Source of the DNA: Volvox africanus
Lineage: Eukaryota; Chlorophyta; Chlorophyceae; Chlamydomonadales; Volvocaceae
Reading direction: 5' to 3'
Assembly: GCA_030268105.1 (NCBI GenBank)
Contig: BSDZ01000099.1
Coordinates: 1-64,000 of the forward strand
Length of the DNA stretch: 64,000 nucleotides
This document shows positions 24,272 through 33,600 of the stretch, one piece after another (positions within the stretch are counted from its first letter, which is position 1; every line of letters begins with the position of its first letter). The position numbers were made by a program, and so were the translations under genes. The notes beneath the pieces were generated by a model that saw only the letters and a list, made by a program, of their open reading frames with translations, was not told the origin of the DNA and ran no database searches.

Positions 24272-27200
24272 TCATTGGGCTTGTGTGGCACGTTTGCGGG
24301 CTTCTTCGAGCAGGGGTTTCATGTCCTGTGAGAAGTTGCGTGCCGGTTCCCATGAGTTGTGCTCGTCGGTATACCCTGTCCACTTAACCAAGTACTCGTG
24401 TACTGTTCGCTTACGTCGGTGTCGGCCCACACGACGCGCGCGATAATCTAACACCCGCTCCACATCGTAAAACTTCTGTTTACCAGCGATCCAGGTCTCG
24501 GGAACTGGTTCGATCGCTGCGGGGGCGTTAGCAGGCTCAGGGACGGGTTCCGTACCACGATACGGACGAACAAGCGATACGTGAAACGTGGGGTGAATGG
24601 GCATATCAGCGGGCAATGCAAGCTCCACAGCCACATTCCCAACCATGCGCACGACAGGATACGGACCAATCCAGCGGGGTAAGAGTTTTCGGGATCCGTC
24701 GGCCAAGGAACGCAAGTTCTTGGTGCTTAGCAACACGAGTTGCCCTTCCGAAAACGTCACATCCTGCTTGGATTTGTTGTAGTATTCTGTCGTTCGTTGC
24801 TGCGCCGCGTCCAAACACGACTTCGCGTCTGTGATTCGGGACATAAAAGACTTGGCAAAAAGTTTAGCAGCAGGCACGTTCACTTCCAACTCACGCCACA
24901 CGGGTAGCGCGGGATGAAACCCGTAGTTAAGAAAGAACGGACTTTTGCCTGTAGAGCGGTTAACAGCGTTGTTAAGCGCGAATTCTGCCGCAGTCAAATA
25001 TGTATCCCAAACAAGTGGTGTGCGACCAGCATAATTGCGCAACATATCACCCAACGTGCGGTTTGTGCGTTCGGTTTGACCATCAGTCTGCGGGTGATAC
25101 GCCGTGCTCAGGTTGACGCGCATGCCAACTAGTTTGCAGAGCGCTTCCCAAAACTTAGACGTGAACTGTCCACCGCGGTCCGAGATCACATTTTTGGGAA
25201 TCCCGTGTAACCGAACCACATTATCGAAAAACAAACGTGCGGTTTGCTCAGCCGTGCAGGATGATGTGCATGGTGCTAGGTGAACCATCTTAGTCAGACG
25301 ATCGACCATTACGAACACCGCATCGTATCCCCCCTCAGTTTTGGGCAGCGCGACTACGAAGTCCATGGAAACACTTTCCCAAGGCGCATCCGGGACAGGC
25401 AACGGTTGCAACAACCCATGGCCCTTACCGGACAAAGCCTTATTGCGCTGGCACAGACTGCATGCCTGGACGAAGTTCGCCGCATCCTTAGCCAAACGAG
25501 GCCACCAAAAGGAACGTTGCACCAAGTCGATCAATCGCTTGCTACCAGGGTGTCCTGCTAACGGGTCCTCGTGGAACCGCGCAAGGATGTCGTAGCGTAG
25601 CGCGTCGTCGTTCGGAACGACGATTTGCGTAGCTGCACCCTCCGTCCGTAGCCAAAGGCCATTCTGCTTGCGAAGGTTTTCTACATTAGCCGGGTCCGCG
25701 AACCAGGCGTCTGCGTTGTAGGCAACCTTCAACCGCTCCGCGAGGTCCGTCGCGATCGGAACCTCCTCGCTACGCGGCCGCACGACAGGCGCTGCCAAAA
25801 TTGCAGCGTGTAGCGACGGATGTCGACTGAGAGCATCGGCAATATTCAATTTACCAGAAATATACTCCCAGGTGCAGTTGAACCTAGCTAGATATTCCAT
25901 CCACCTAGCTTGACGGCGGTTCAACGTCGGAACGCTTTGCAAAAACGTTAGGGGCTTATGGTCAGTTTTTAAAGTAAACGGGCGTCCCTCGAGGTAACAG
26001 CGCCATTCCTTTAAAGCATGCAGCACGGCCAGAAGCTCCTGTTCCCCGGTGGTGTAGCGAATCTCCGCACCAGAAAACTTCTTACTCGTGAAGGCGATCG
26101 GTCGCCCTTCCTGTAGCAATACAGCGCCGCTTCCAAATATTGAGGCATCAGACACTACCTCAACACGAAATGGTAACGAGTAATCAGGGAATGCAAGGGT
26201 GACATCTTCGGCAACGATTCGTTTGAGCTCTTCGAATGCCCGTTGGCATTGCGACGTCCACGACTCGAGCGAAACGAAAACGCCTTTGCGAGTTAAGTTA
26301 GTAAGCGGGGCCGCAATGATGGAATATTTTTCAATGAACTTCCGGAAATAATTGGTCAAGCCAAGGAACTTACGCAGCTCCGTGAGGTTCTGAGGCGCGG
26401 GCCAATCGCGAACCACGGCGACCTTCCGCGGGTCCATCTTCACACCGGTGGCCGACACAATGTGGCCCAAATATTCCACCTGAGGCTGCGCCCAAAAGCA
26501 TTTGGCGCGTTTAGCAAACAATTGCTCCCGCCTCATAACGTCGAGCACGAGCCGCAGATGCTCCAAGTGCTCCTCGCGCGTCTTAGAATATACCAAGATG
26601 TCATCCAGGTAGCAAACAACGAACCTGTCGATAAACGGCCTAAACATTCGGTCCATAACCGCCTGAAACGTCGCAGGGGCATTAGTCAAACCAAACGATA
26701 GGACCATATACTCAAAGTGACCGAAGGGCGTCCGAAAAGCGGTTTTCGGGATATCAGAGGCAGCGATGCGAATCTGATTGTAGCCCTGTTGTAAGTCAAT
26801 TGAGGAAAAATAAGCCGATCCCTTCAGCTTATCCAACAGGTCGTCAACGCGTGGCAAAGGGTAGCGATTTTTCACCGTATTCGCATTTAACCCCCGGTAA
26901 TCAATGCACATGCGCAAGGTCCCATCCTTCTTACCGACAAACAAAATCGGTGCAGAATACGGGGATGTGCTGGGGCGTATCATACCCTTCGCGAGCAAAT
27001 CCGTCACCTGGCGCTTCACCTCGTCCAGTTCCAATGGACTCAACCTGTACATTGGCCGGGCCGTAGGCTGCGCTCCAGGCATGAGAGGGATTGTGTGATC
27101 AACAGGACGCATAGGTGGTAGGCCAGGGATATCTTTAAAGACGTCCTCATACTGCGACAGTAGGGCCTCAACCTCAGGATCCACAGAAATCTGCGCGGTG

Positions 27201-28333
27201 GTGACACAACAGCTCACCCGCGGCCTTAAAAGCAGTCCGTGGGCACCCTTCCGTAACAAACGGACGGCCTCCTTACGCCCGACTAGCTCTGGTTCGATTC
27301 GCGCGGCCATTGCGGTCACAGCGAAATTAACCATAGGCACCGCCTCAGTTTCGCCCCCCTTTGGTGTGACATGTTCGAACGACAGGAAAGGTACCTTAAT
27401 CGACAGAGTACCCTTGCACATATGCAGGGTTGCGGTCTCCATGTCGATGCGCGCGCGGTACTGTCGTAATGTCGACGACCCCATTATGTACGGTGCAGTC
27501 TCTGCTAAGCCCTGCAGCACGTACGGCCGGGTCACAACACGCAAAGGGCCTAACGATAGGCTAAGGGTAATCCTGCCCACGATGGGATGCTTACCCCCGT
27601 CAGCAAGGGTAACCTGTGTACAATCAGACGACTCTGGGGACAACCCCAGCGCATTCACCTCTGCGACAGAGATGAAGTCGTCACTGGCACCGGTGTCAAC
27701 AAGTGCCTTCAGAGTACGGCCATTCAAACCGATCTGAACCACAGGGACACGGTTATCTATGAGCGACTGCCCAGCAGACAACGTCAGTGCACTTAGGGCG
27801 GGTCCGTAACCAACGGCACCCCCATCAGGAGCTTCGTACCAAACGTCAACCGAGTAGGATAGGTGTGGCCACGGAGCCAACGTACCCTCCCGATCCACAC
27901 CATTAAACAAAACGGTGCCCGGCTCGAACCGGTGGACATGCCGCATACCCCTTAACGATGCCTCTGCCTTGCGCCGACAGAAAGCGGGGAGTAAAACACA
28001 TGCGGCAGTGTCTGGATATTGACGCCTACACCTCCTGTACATGGCCAACTGTTCCGACATCTCACGCAGAGACGAGGGGATGAACAAAACCACGTGGTTA
28101 GACAGATCGATAGACGACAGGGGACGGCGAGGTGTAAACAAATTACACAACGGGTCGAAGCAGAGAAGTCCCGTGCGTCCGTCAAGCGTGATGCGTCGCG
28201 CAATGACTCGCTCGATGTGTCCAAGTACACAAGGCAACAATGCCTTAACGGCTGGCCGTAAGGATGACCACCGACCACGCGTTAGTTCAGAAAACCCAGG
28301 TAGAGCCCCCTCCGCAGGAACCCGGGCAAGCCC
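24272..28333 (-). CDS. pol: Pol polyprotein: PR-RT-RNase H-integrase-chromodomain
   Basis: Residues are numbered from the TTG at 28240. The frame is open back to the gag TAG, adding 31 codons, and the first in-frame ATG is only residue 61, so independent initiation is unlikely. Residues about 20-137 form an N-terminal region described separately. The protease has D182-T-G (LVDTGAS). Reverse transcriptase has D482 and YLDD at 544-547. RNase H has D698, E735, D760 and D802. The integrase zinc domain has H890, H897, C927 and C930. The integrase catalytic triad is D960, D1021 and E1057, with exactly 35 residues between the last two. The GPY/F module has GPY at 1192-1194. The chromodomain spans about 1257-1303 and the frame ends in TGA. 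All catalytic residues are present and I see no frameshift. It is expected to copy element RNA to DNA and integrate it, with the chromodomain guiding target choice. Confidence 0.93.
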   Translation of the reverse strand, partial: GLARVPAEGALPGFSELTRGRWSSLRPAVKALLPCVLGHIERVIARRITLDGRTGLLCFDPLCNLFTPRRPLSSIDLSNHVVLFIPSSLREMSEQLAMYRRCRRQYPDTAACVLLPAFCRRKAEASLRGMRHVHRFEPGTVLFNGVDREGTLAPWPHLSYSVDVWYEAPDGGAVGYGPALSALTLSAGQSLIDNRVPVVQIGLNGRTLKALVDTGASDDFISVAEVNALGLSPESSDCTQVTLADGGKHPIVGRITLSLSLGPLRVVTRPYVLQGLAETAPYIMGSSTLRQYRARIDMETATLHMCKGTLSIKVPFLSFEHVTPKGGETEAVPMVNFAVTAMAARIEPELVGRKEAVRLLRKGAHGLLLRPRVSCCVTTAQISVDPEVEALLSQYEDVFKDIPGLPPMRPVDHTIPLMPGAQPTARPMYRLSPLELDEVKRQVTDLLAKGMIRPSTSPYSAPILFVGKKDGTLRMCIDYRGLNANTVKNRYPLPRVDDLLDKLKGSAYFSSIDLQQGYNQIRIAASDIPKTAFRTPFGHFEYMVLSFGLTNAPATFQAVMDRMFRPFIDRFVVCYLDDILVYSKTREEHLEHLRLVLDVMRREQLFAKRAKCFWAQPQVEYLGHIVSATGVKMDPRKVAVVRDWPAPQNLTELRKFLGLTNYFRKFIEKYSIIAAPLTNLTRKGVFVSLESWTSQCQRAFEELKRIVAEDVTLAFPDYSLPFRVEVVSDASIFGSGAVLLQEGRPIAFTSKKFSGAEIRYTTGEQELLAVLHALKEWRCYLEGRPFTLKTDHKPLTFLQSVPTLNRRQARWMEYLARFNCTWEYISGKLNIADALSRHPSLHAAILAAPVVRPRSEEVPIATDLAERLKVAYNADAWFADPANVENLRKQNGLWLRTEGAATQIVVPNDDALRYDILARFHEDPLAGHPGSKRLIDLVQRSFWWPRLAKDAANFVQACSLCQRNKALSGKGHGLLQPLPVPDAPWESVSMDFVVALPKTEGGYDAVFVMVDRLTKMVHLAPCTSSCTAEQTARLFFDNVVRLHGIPKNVISDRGGQFTSKFWEALCKLVGMRVNLSTAYHPQTDGQTERTNRTLGDMLRNYAGRTPLVWDTYLTAAEFALNNAVNRSTGKSPFFLNYGFHPALPVWRELEVNVPAAKLFAKSFMSRITDAKSCLDAAQQRTTEYYNKSKQDVTFSEGQLVLLSTKNLRSLADGSRKLLPRWIGPYPVVRMVGNVAVELALPADMPIHPTFHVSLVRPYRGTEPVPEPANAPAAIEPVPETWIAGKQKFYDVERVLDYRARRVGRHRRKRTVHEYLVKWTGYTDEHNSWEPARNFSQDMKPLLEEARKRATQAQ
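27830..28190 (-). other. N-terminal Pol region resembling a degenerate DNA adenine-methyltransferase-like domain
   Basis: Pol residues about 20-137, ahead of the protease, form a region that most Ty3/gypsy Pol proteins lack. Its layout (hydrophobic strand, proline motif, basic helix with [17 protein letters not shown], then FEPGTVLF and VDVWYEAP) reminds me of a domain in green-algal and related retroelements. As I remember, those have an NPPF-type motif like that of DNA adenine methyltransferases. Here the equivalent stretch reads FIPSSL, so the asparagine and paired prolines are missing. This assignment comes from memory of a pattern, not from an alignment. If correct, the domain is inactive as a methyltransferase. 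Confidence 0.35.
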
Positions 28334-28336
28334 CTA
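28334..28336 (-). other. In-frame TAG between gag and pol
   Basis: The last gag codon AAA is followed by TAG and then GGG CTT in the same frame, and the frame stays open to the pol TGA. A single in-frame stop suggests readthrough to make a minor Gag-Pol product. A recent nonsense change in a formerly fused gag-pol frame would look the same. Confidence 0.85.
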
Positions 28337-29569
28337 TTTCGGCTGAGGTACAAACGGCGGCATTAGAGGGCAATCCTTCGTAGAATGGCTCTCCGCACAC
28401 CGTAGACAAACGTTGGCCAATTTTCGACGCTCGAATTCGGAACGATTGCAATTCCATTTTGGCATAAATGTGTCGTCCGTACGAGTACGCTTCGCGTTGG
28501 GGTCGGAACGCTGTGCGGCTGCCGACGACGGCGCACCACCACGCTTCCTGTTCCTAGCTGGGTCCGAGCTCGGACCTGCCCCTCCTGTACCACGGACACC
28601 CGAGCTAGCGCCCCCGCGCGCCTTGCGTTGCCTGTTGCTGCGTCGCGTCGCGGCAGTAGGCGTGGGGCGGGTCGCGCCGAGGTCCTGGTCGAGAGCCACA
28701 GCTTCCCCAAGCGGATCCTGCACTTGCACGGCATTTGCACGAGGGGCAGACTTGACTTCTTCCTCGCCGGCAAGAAGTCGTATCTCCGCGCCCTTAGCAA
28801 AAGCGACCAACGCGTCATACGACTTGATCTGCGCTCCAACCAAGTCAGTGGCGCACCATTTAGCCAAAAGTTTCGTTAGGCCTCGCCTAAACCAAAAGAC
28901 ACGCTCAGATTCGGTGAGGTCAGCAATGGGAGTCACAAGTGCTTCGAAGCGTGACTGGTACGCAGGTACGTTTTCATCCCGACGCATGTGGTAGCTACCC
29001 GCTGCCAAAACGTTACGAGCTTCCACATCGCGTGCTTGAACCTCAGTAGCGAATCGTGCGAGCAAAGCGGCGACTAACTCGTCAAAAGTATAGCTGCCCC
29101 GGGCGTTGGTCCAATTGCGATACCAGTCCTTCGCTGCGCCCTCGAGGGTGTTACCAACGAAGAGACACCTGATACCGTCATTATCGCCACCATGAACAGC
29201 TTGGAGGTACTTTTTAGCGTCACGCACGTACGCACGAGTTGCATCGGCTATGCTATGCCCTGGTGTCTTGTCGGTCAGCGAAATATTGAGCCTAGGAACG
29301 GGAATCGACAATCTCATCACCTCAGGGATGTCATCATGCCCTCGAGCTTGAGGTAATGGCAGAACCCTTGGTCCAGCAGTGTTGTCCATATTCGTGTTCA
29401 CTGCTGAATGCGGCACAATTAAGTGAGCAGGGGTCTGAAGGAAAAGGGGCTCTTGAGTGGCTCGCGCGCCAACAGTCTCAAGACCTCTATCCGGCGCTCT
29501 AGCAGCTACAACGAAATCGGGTTGGCTAGCTAGGCTAGTGTGCGGCGTATCGTCGTGTTCCGCGGACAT
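28334..29569 (-). CDS. gag: Gag polyprotein (411 residues), ends at TAG
   Basis: Capsid/nucleocapsid protein that packages the element RNA in virus-like particles. The ATG at 29569 opens 411 codons. Residues about 135-240 look like a retrotransposon gag capsid domain (GAAKDWYRNW, then a helical segment containing ELVAALLARF). Residues about 305-365 are rich in R, K, G, S and A, which suits RNA binding. A zinc knuckle lies at C388, C391, H395 and C400. Its spacing is C-x2-C-x3-H-x4-C, one residue shorter than the usual C-x2-C-x4-H-x4-C. The frame stops at TAG (28336-28334) and pol continues in the same frame straight after it. The first 35 bases overlap an upstream ORF in another frame. Confidence 0.9.
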   Translation of the reverse strand: MSAEHDDTPHTSLASQPDFVVAARAPDRGLETVGARATQEPLFLQTPAHLIVPHSAVNTNMDNTAGPRVLPLPQARGHDDIPEVMRLSIPVPRLNISLTDKTPGHSIADATRAYVRDAKKYLQAVHGGDNDGIRCLFVGNTLEGAAKDWYRNWTNARGSYTFDELVAALLARFATEVQARDVEARNVLAAGSYHMRRDENVPAYQSRFEALVTPIADLTESERVFWFRRGLTKLLAKWCATDLVGAQIKSYDALVAFAKGAEIRLLAGEEEVKSAPRANAVQVQDPLGEAVALDQDLGATRPTPTAATRRSNRQRKARGGASSGVRGTGGAGPSSDPARNRKRGGAPSSAAAQRSDPNAKRTRTDDTFMPKWNCNRSEFERRKLANVCLRCAESHSTKDCPLMPPFVPQPK

Positions 29570-29789
29570 GGAGCACGAAACGATACCCTAGTTTTGCGTA
29601 ATAGAAGCCGACTTCTATCGCAAAGGCAAGAGTACAAAGCGACTCGGTGAGCCTACCGACAGTACTCTTGAGAAGATTCAGCAAACTCAGCAAGTAATTG
29701 CCCAGCTGAGTCCTGATCTCCGTAGTTTGAGCAATGAGAGTCGCCAACTGGTCCGGACGAACGCCGGTCTCAGTCGCCGCAGCAAGCAA
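29535..29789 (-). other. Upstream ORF in the leader (84 codons) overlapping the gag start
   Basis: The ATG at 29789 opens 84 codons in a different frame from gag and ends 35 bases inside gag. The product is leucine-rich in the middle (LGNYLLSLLNLLKSTVGRL), with no known domain. It could act as an uORF lowering Gag initiation, be a remnant of a longer Gag N-terminus separated by a frame change, or be chance. No second copy of the element is here for comparison. Confidence 0.3.
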
Positions 29790-30020
29790 TGCCGGTGCAC
29801 TGAGATTACCTGCGACTCAGAGCGTACACTTACACAACAAGTGCAGCAATCTAAGCAAAAGCAATTAAACAATTACAAACCGGAAGCGGCGGCGTCCAAA
29901 ACGGCGCGGCCTAAATCTTCGGCAAAAGTATCTAGCGGTCCTCGTGGTTCGTCGCTGGAACTCGCCATAGAAAGAACCTACTTCCGATTAGACAAAGAGA
30001 GACAGTTAGGCAACGAACCT
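29570..30020 (-). other. 5' leader of the retrotransposon
   Basis: About 450 bases lie between the primer-binding site and the gag ATG. Besides the 84-codon upstream ORF, a second short frame (29687-29872, 61 codons, cysteine-rich) starts here. The packaging signal would be expected in this stretch, but nothing in the sequence identifies it. Confidence 0.6.
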
Positions 30021-30032
30021 GTCTCGATACCA
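30021..30032 (-). other. Primer-binding site (PBS)
   Basis: In element direction, 3 bases after the LTR end, the sequence reads TGGTATCGAGAC. The leading TGG pairs with a tRNA CCA end. It starts like the initiator-Met PBS of plant retroelements (TGGTATCAGAGC) but differs after TGGTATC. The primer could be the host's own initiator tRNA or another tRNA; I cannot decide without the host tRNA set. Confidence 0.7.
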
Positions 30033-30035
30033 AAT

Positions 30036-30690
30036 TGTTGTACCTCTCGTTCACGTTTGCTCATGAGTATCTGCACGTCTGGAGACTATCGACACCGATG
30101 CGCGAGCACTTGCAAGTACAGCAAGGCAAGCGAGAGCAAACAGAGACAGCGGAAGACTTCAAGACGAAGAGAGATATAACTTACAGTCTTACGGGTCAGA
30201 ATGATGCAATGGACGAAATCGCCGTCAGCGCCGGAAGCAAGCAATCATCACGCGGCGGTGATTAGCGAAGTTAAGGCTTAGCTCGGGCTAAGTAGAATAG
30301 TGTATAGAAATAGTAATTTAGAACACACGAGTGTTCTCCGGTATCGGATATCTTGTCTAGCTTAGCCGTCCTCGCATCTGTTATACTCGCAGCATCGCAA
30401 TGCCGTACGATTCACATTAGGAGGCCGATCCTAGATGTGACAACCCTACTGCGTCTAGGCGATGTCTACGCATAACAACGTATAAGCCTTTCCGGCATTC
30501 GCATGATGCAAGGGTCCGGATAACGATATCCGGTTGCAGGGCATGCATCGCGACGAGTGCGGCGCTCTCAACGTGTGCTTTAATGAAGTAATATTATATC
30601 AGATAATATTACTTATCGTTTCGTAGCACGAGCATAATGCGCACTTCAATGATTAGGTCATTCATGCATGCTAGGCGGATTTGCCATGGT
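30036..30690 (-). repeat. 5' LTR, truncated to 655 bp
   Basis: It matches 23389-24043 of the 3' LTR with no difference that I can see by eye. In element direction the first 169 bp are missing, the part corresponding to 24044-24212. That is the outer end of U3, where LTR promoter elements usually lie, so transcription from this copy may be weakened. The inner end (ACAACA in element direction) is intact and lies 3 bp from the primer-binding site. Confidence 0.92.
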
Positions 30691-30697
30691 AAATAAC
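30691..30697. other. 7-bp filler at the right retrotransposon/satellite junction
   Basis: The bases AAATAAC continue neither the LTR (which would go on GCGATG) nor the satellite before unit position 363 (TTTTATTA). Six of them, AATAAC, recur a few bases downstream at 30703-30708 within the satellite. Untemplated or locally copied filler of this kind is typical of end-joining repair. Confidence 0.75.
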
Positions 30698-33600
30698 ACA
30701 GAATAACCAGAAGAATCGCTGGTCCCAGAGAAACGGACTCGTGGAAAGGAAGGGTGTGGCGGCAGGTTATGGCTCAGTAGCTGTACAACACAAAACGCGC
30801 GCTACAGTTTTGATACTGCCTATGTACAGTAGTACGATCACCTAATTTTGTACGACCGCAATTCATGTCAATTAAAGCCTATCATCATGACTTTCAACGT
30901 TTAACGTTCTTACTAAGACATAAGCTGCTGCGGTGTTTTTGTGGAATGAATGGTGGTAAGTGAGGGCTGCGGTGAGCTGCATTCACGGTCCATGCTTGAC
31001 CTGTACCCGGTGCGGCGGTATCCCCCACACGACTACACAAGGATAACAAATGGCGCACGTGTGAAAGCATGAGTGCGTTACACATCATTGTGAGTACAGC
31101 ATCAGGGATACTTCCCACGTTAGCAACCATACCCGCTTTCATCGCACCGACGGCTCCACCATCCAGTGCCATGCACTACCGTGTGTCCCACATGCCTCGT
31201 GCCCAACACAAGCCTTAAGAACGGCACCTGGTCCCCGTCCGCCGGGATATGCCCGTTTGCCAGTGGTCGGTGAAGGTGCGACAAACACCGCACCCTACAA
31301 CCACGATATCACCCTGAACAGGATGGACGGAATACTGGGAATGAAGCCTTCCAGGCTACCCATATCTGCAGCTAAGGAACACACATTATGACTCGGACCG
31401 AATGAAGCCCGAAGCAGACGGACCCGCACTGGACTAATGTAAAACATGGTGCCTTCCATATCACACAAACTTAGGAAACAGCACAATTTAGTTAAGCCAG
31501 GCCAAGCAGGTCGGAGACGACCGCACTCCGCTGTAGGCTGCCGAACTTGAAAACAAACTTGAACAAACAACAGGACATCACCATATCCCAATCACCGACT
31601 TGGGCCGATCAGAAGGGCAAATGTCCGCACGCTTTTCTCCCGCTAGTTTGGCGTTACTACAGCGGTTCGTCTGGTTGCCTCACATGTACTGCACGCAGAA
31701 AATATATACCTAATGCTGTGGGCAAATGAAAGGGATGCGACGAAACAGGTCCCCTCATGCCCCCATCGGCAAGCCCAAAACAGTTGTTGCAATGGCGCTG
31801 TTGTGGTGTGCGCTTGCTGAGGCTATGGAAGCGTGGTTTGCCCCGCAAACCAACAAGCCAGCCTCTAGCGTTAGCCGCCATCGGCAGATTAATCGTTGCA
31901 AACACCGTGGAACGAATTTTTCGCTGTCCCAAACACACATATTTGTTTCAATCAGATACTTATCCAAGAACCTATCCTAAAATCCATAGACATCCAAATT
32001 GATGCATAAAAAACTAGACCTCAACCTTGTTTCCCAGATGGCCCCACTGGTGGCGCTCCGTATGGTTGACCACCACTACTTCTGGCGGCTGCCGGCACCC
32101 GTTGGTTGTCCGGAGGTGCAGGACAGACTGCAGTGGTGGGGCTTTGATGCCTGGAACGTGCTGTGACCTGTGCGGATTGGCAGGTGAAAGGAGCGAAGAT
32201 GCCAGCGACCGGACCACTCTGACTCACTTGTTTGCCTCAGTCCCAGCTGAGATTGCTGAATGCTGTGCCGTGCTCAATGCTGGTAGAGTGAGGACATAAA
32301 TCATGGCTTCTGCCCTTCTATGCGATGTTGGTTTGTATTGCGTTGTATATATTTGGACGTGCGTCGAGGAATGCCGCAAGATGGGAGGTGCGGGGTTGGA
32401 AGTTGTATCCATAACTGCCCGTAGGTGCGCCGTGTCGTCGTGTTGAGCCTCGAGGCTCGATAAATGCTGCAGATGCCTTGGAGGGAGGGTATTGGTGAAT
32501 ATAGGGTGTTGCCGCATGCCGCTCCGTTAATTGACTGATGTTGATATACCACATCATGTGATGTAGCCTTATGTGCCGTCCCACTTCTTAATGTTTGAGA
32601 AGCGAGTTTTAGCCGAAGTTTAAGGGACAAAGATGTCAAAGATCTGACCGCTAGCCTGGATGTGGGGAGGGGACTTGGATGAGCGCAAAGTGGCACCGAC
32701 GCGGCAATCCAACGGCTTGCATGTTCGACCTGGTTGACCAACCTAGGTAGTCAATGACGGGGGCGGCGACTTCCCTTCTGGGGCGCGGTGGTTGGTGAAG
32801 GTGCTCGGTCGCATTTTGCCCGTCTTCCCGAAACGAACAAGAAGCGTTCGTCCCTAGGGACGAGACGCAGAAAGCCAAGAAGGGATGTGAACCGTGAAGC
32901 TGTTGCCGGCTGCGGTTCAGTCGCCCCAACGGCTCCCTCCAACGAGGCAGGAGGAGAAGAAATCGCTATTAGGGGCGTTATTCCGTTGTGCCACCTTGTT
33001 CCACCCAAGATGCCGCCCAGTCGTACGACGCGCCTCCTGGACGAGTTCTGGAAGGGATGAGTCAAAGCCGCTGCTGGAGATGCCTGGGGTATGAAATCGA
33101 TTTTACCGTTAGATGTGAATTGATGGCTCGGCTCGCCTTGCATTAAGTGTTTTGCATTTGTTTGTTGGAATAAGGTTACGAGCAGACGACGTCTCTAATA
33201 AAACAGTGTTTTACCGGTGGACTTCTTAGGTCAAGCCAAAGCCGGTGCGGGTCAGCTGGCGGTTGCCGCGAAGGGTTACCGGAGGTCCAAGGTTAAATGG
33301 ATTGGTTGGTTACGGTCGAATGGATGGTGAACCAAATGTGGTTTCAGAGCGGGTCACTTCGGACAGGAACTTTAACAGGACTTCAAGTATATGTATACTA
33401 GAGAATCAACCGGTTTTGCTAGGTATCTGCTGTGTCAGTCCAGTATCGCGAACCGTCGGCGGGGGCGATGGAATCAGAGGACGTAACGGGTGTCGCAGTG
33501 TGGCGCGGGCAACTTGCACTGTCTTTTCAGAGTGTCACCGTTGACTGCCTATTTTGGTTGGAAATTCATGTGATACTGTACGAGGCGTGTAAGACTCACA

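Larger units (their letters stand above)
23389..30690 (-). mobile_element. Ty3/gypsy chromovirus LTR retrotransposon, 5'-truncated
   Basis: The order in element direction (minus strand) is: partial 5' LTR, primer-binding site, leader, gag, in-frame TAG, pol (PR-RT-RH-IN-GPY/F-chromodomain), polypurine tract, complete 3' LTR. The order PR-RT-RH-IN defines Ty3/gypsy, and the C-terminal chromodomain places it among chromoviruses. No envelope-like ORF is present. The left end meets the satellite at unit position 2079 with an intact LTR terminus. The right end lacks the first 169 bp of the LTR, and the satellite resumes at unit position 363, so no target-site duplication can be read. The LTRs look identical over 655 bp, implying a recent insertion. 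Apart from the TAG, both ORFs are open. Confidence 0.95.

Noticed and set aside
28334..28336. TAG read as glutamine through a variant genetic code, as in some ulvophyte algae
   Set aside because: About 1,760 other codons of gag and pol contain no TAG or TAA, while CAA and CAG are used for glutamine. With a reassigned code, many internal TAG/TAA codons would be expected.
28413..28994. 193-codon plus-strand ORF opposite gag
   Set aside because: It lies entirely antisense to the GC-rich, R/S/G-rich part of gag, where shadow frames are expected.
29592..30179. Plus-strand frame of 196 codons antisense to the leader and running into the 5' LTR
   Set aside because: It is open and polar in composition, recalling antisense genes of some retroviruses. 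But it crosses the PBS and the LTR boundary and has no recognisable domain; chance opposite a leucine-rich frame is more likely.
30036..30690. Right LTR as a separate solo LTR of another element
   Set aside because: It is next to the PBS, in the correct orientation, and looks identical to the left LTR over its whole length, so it belongs to the same element.
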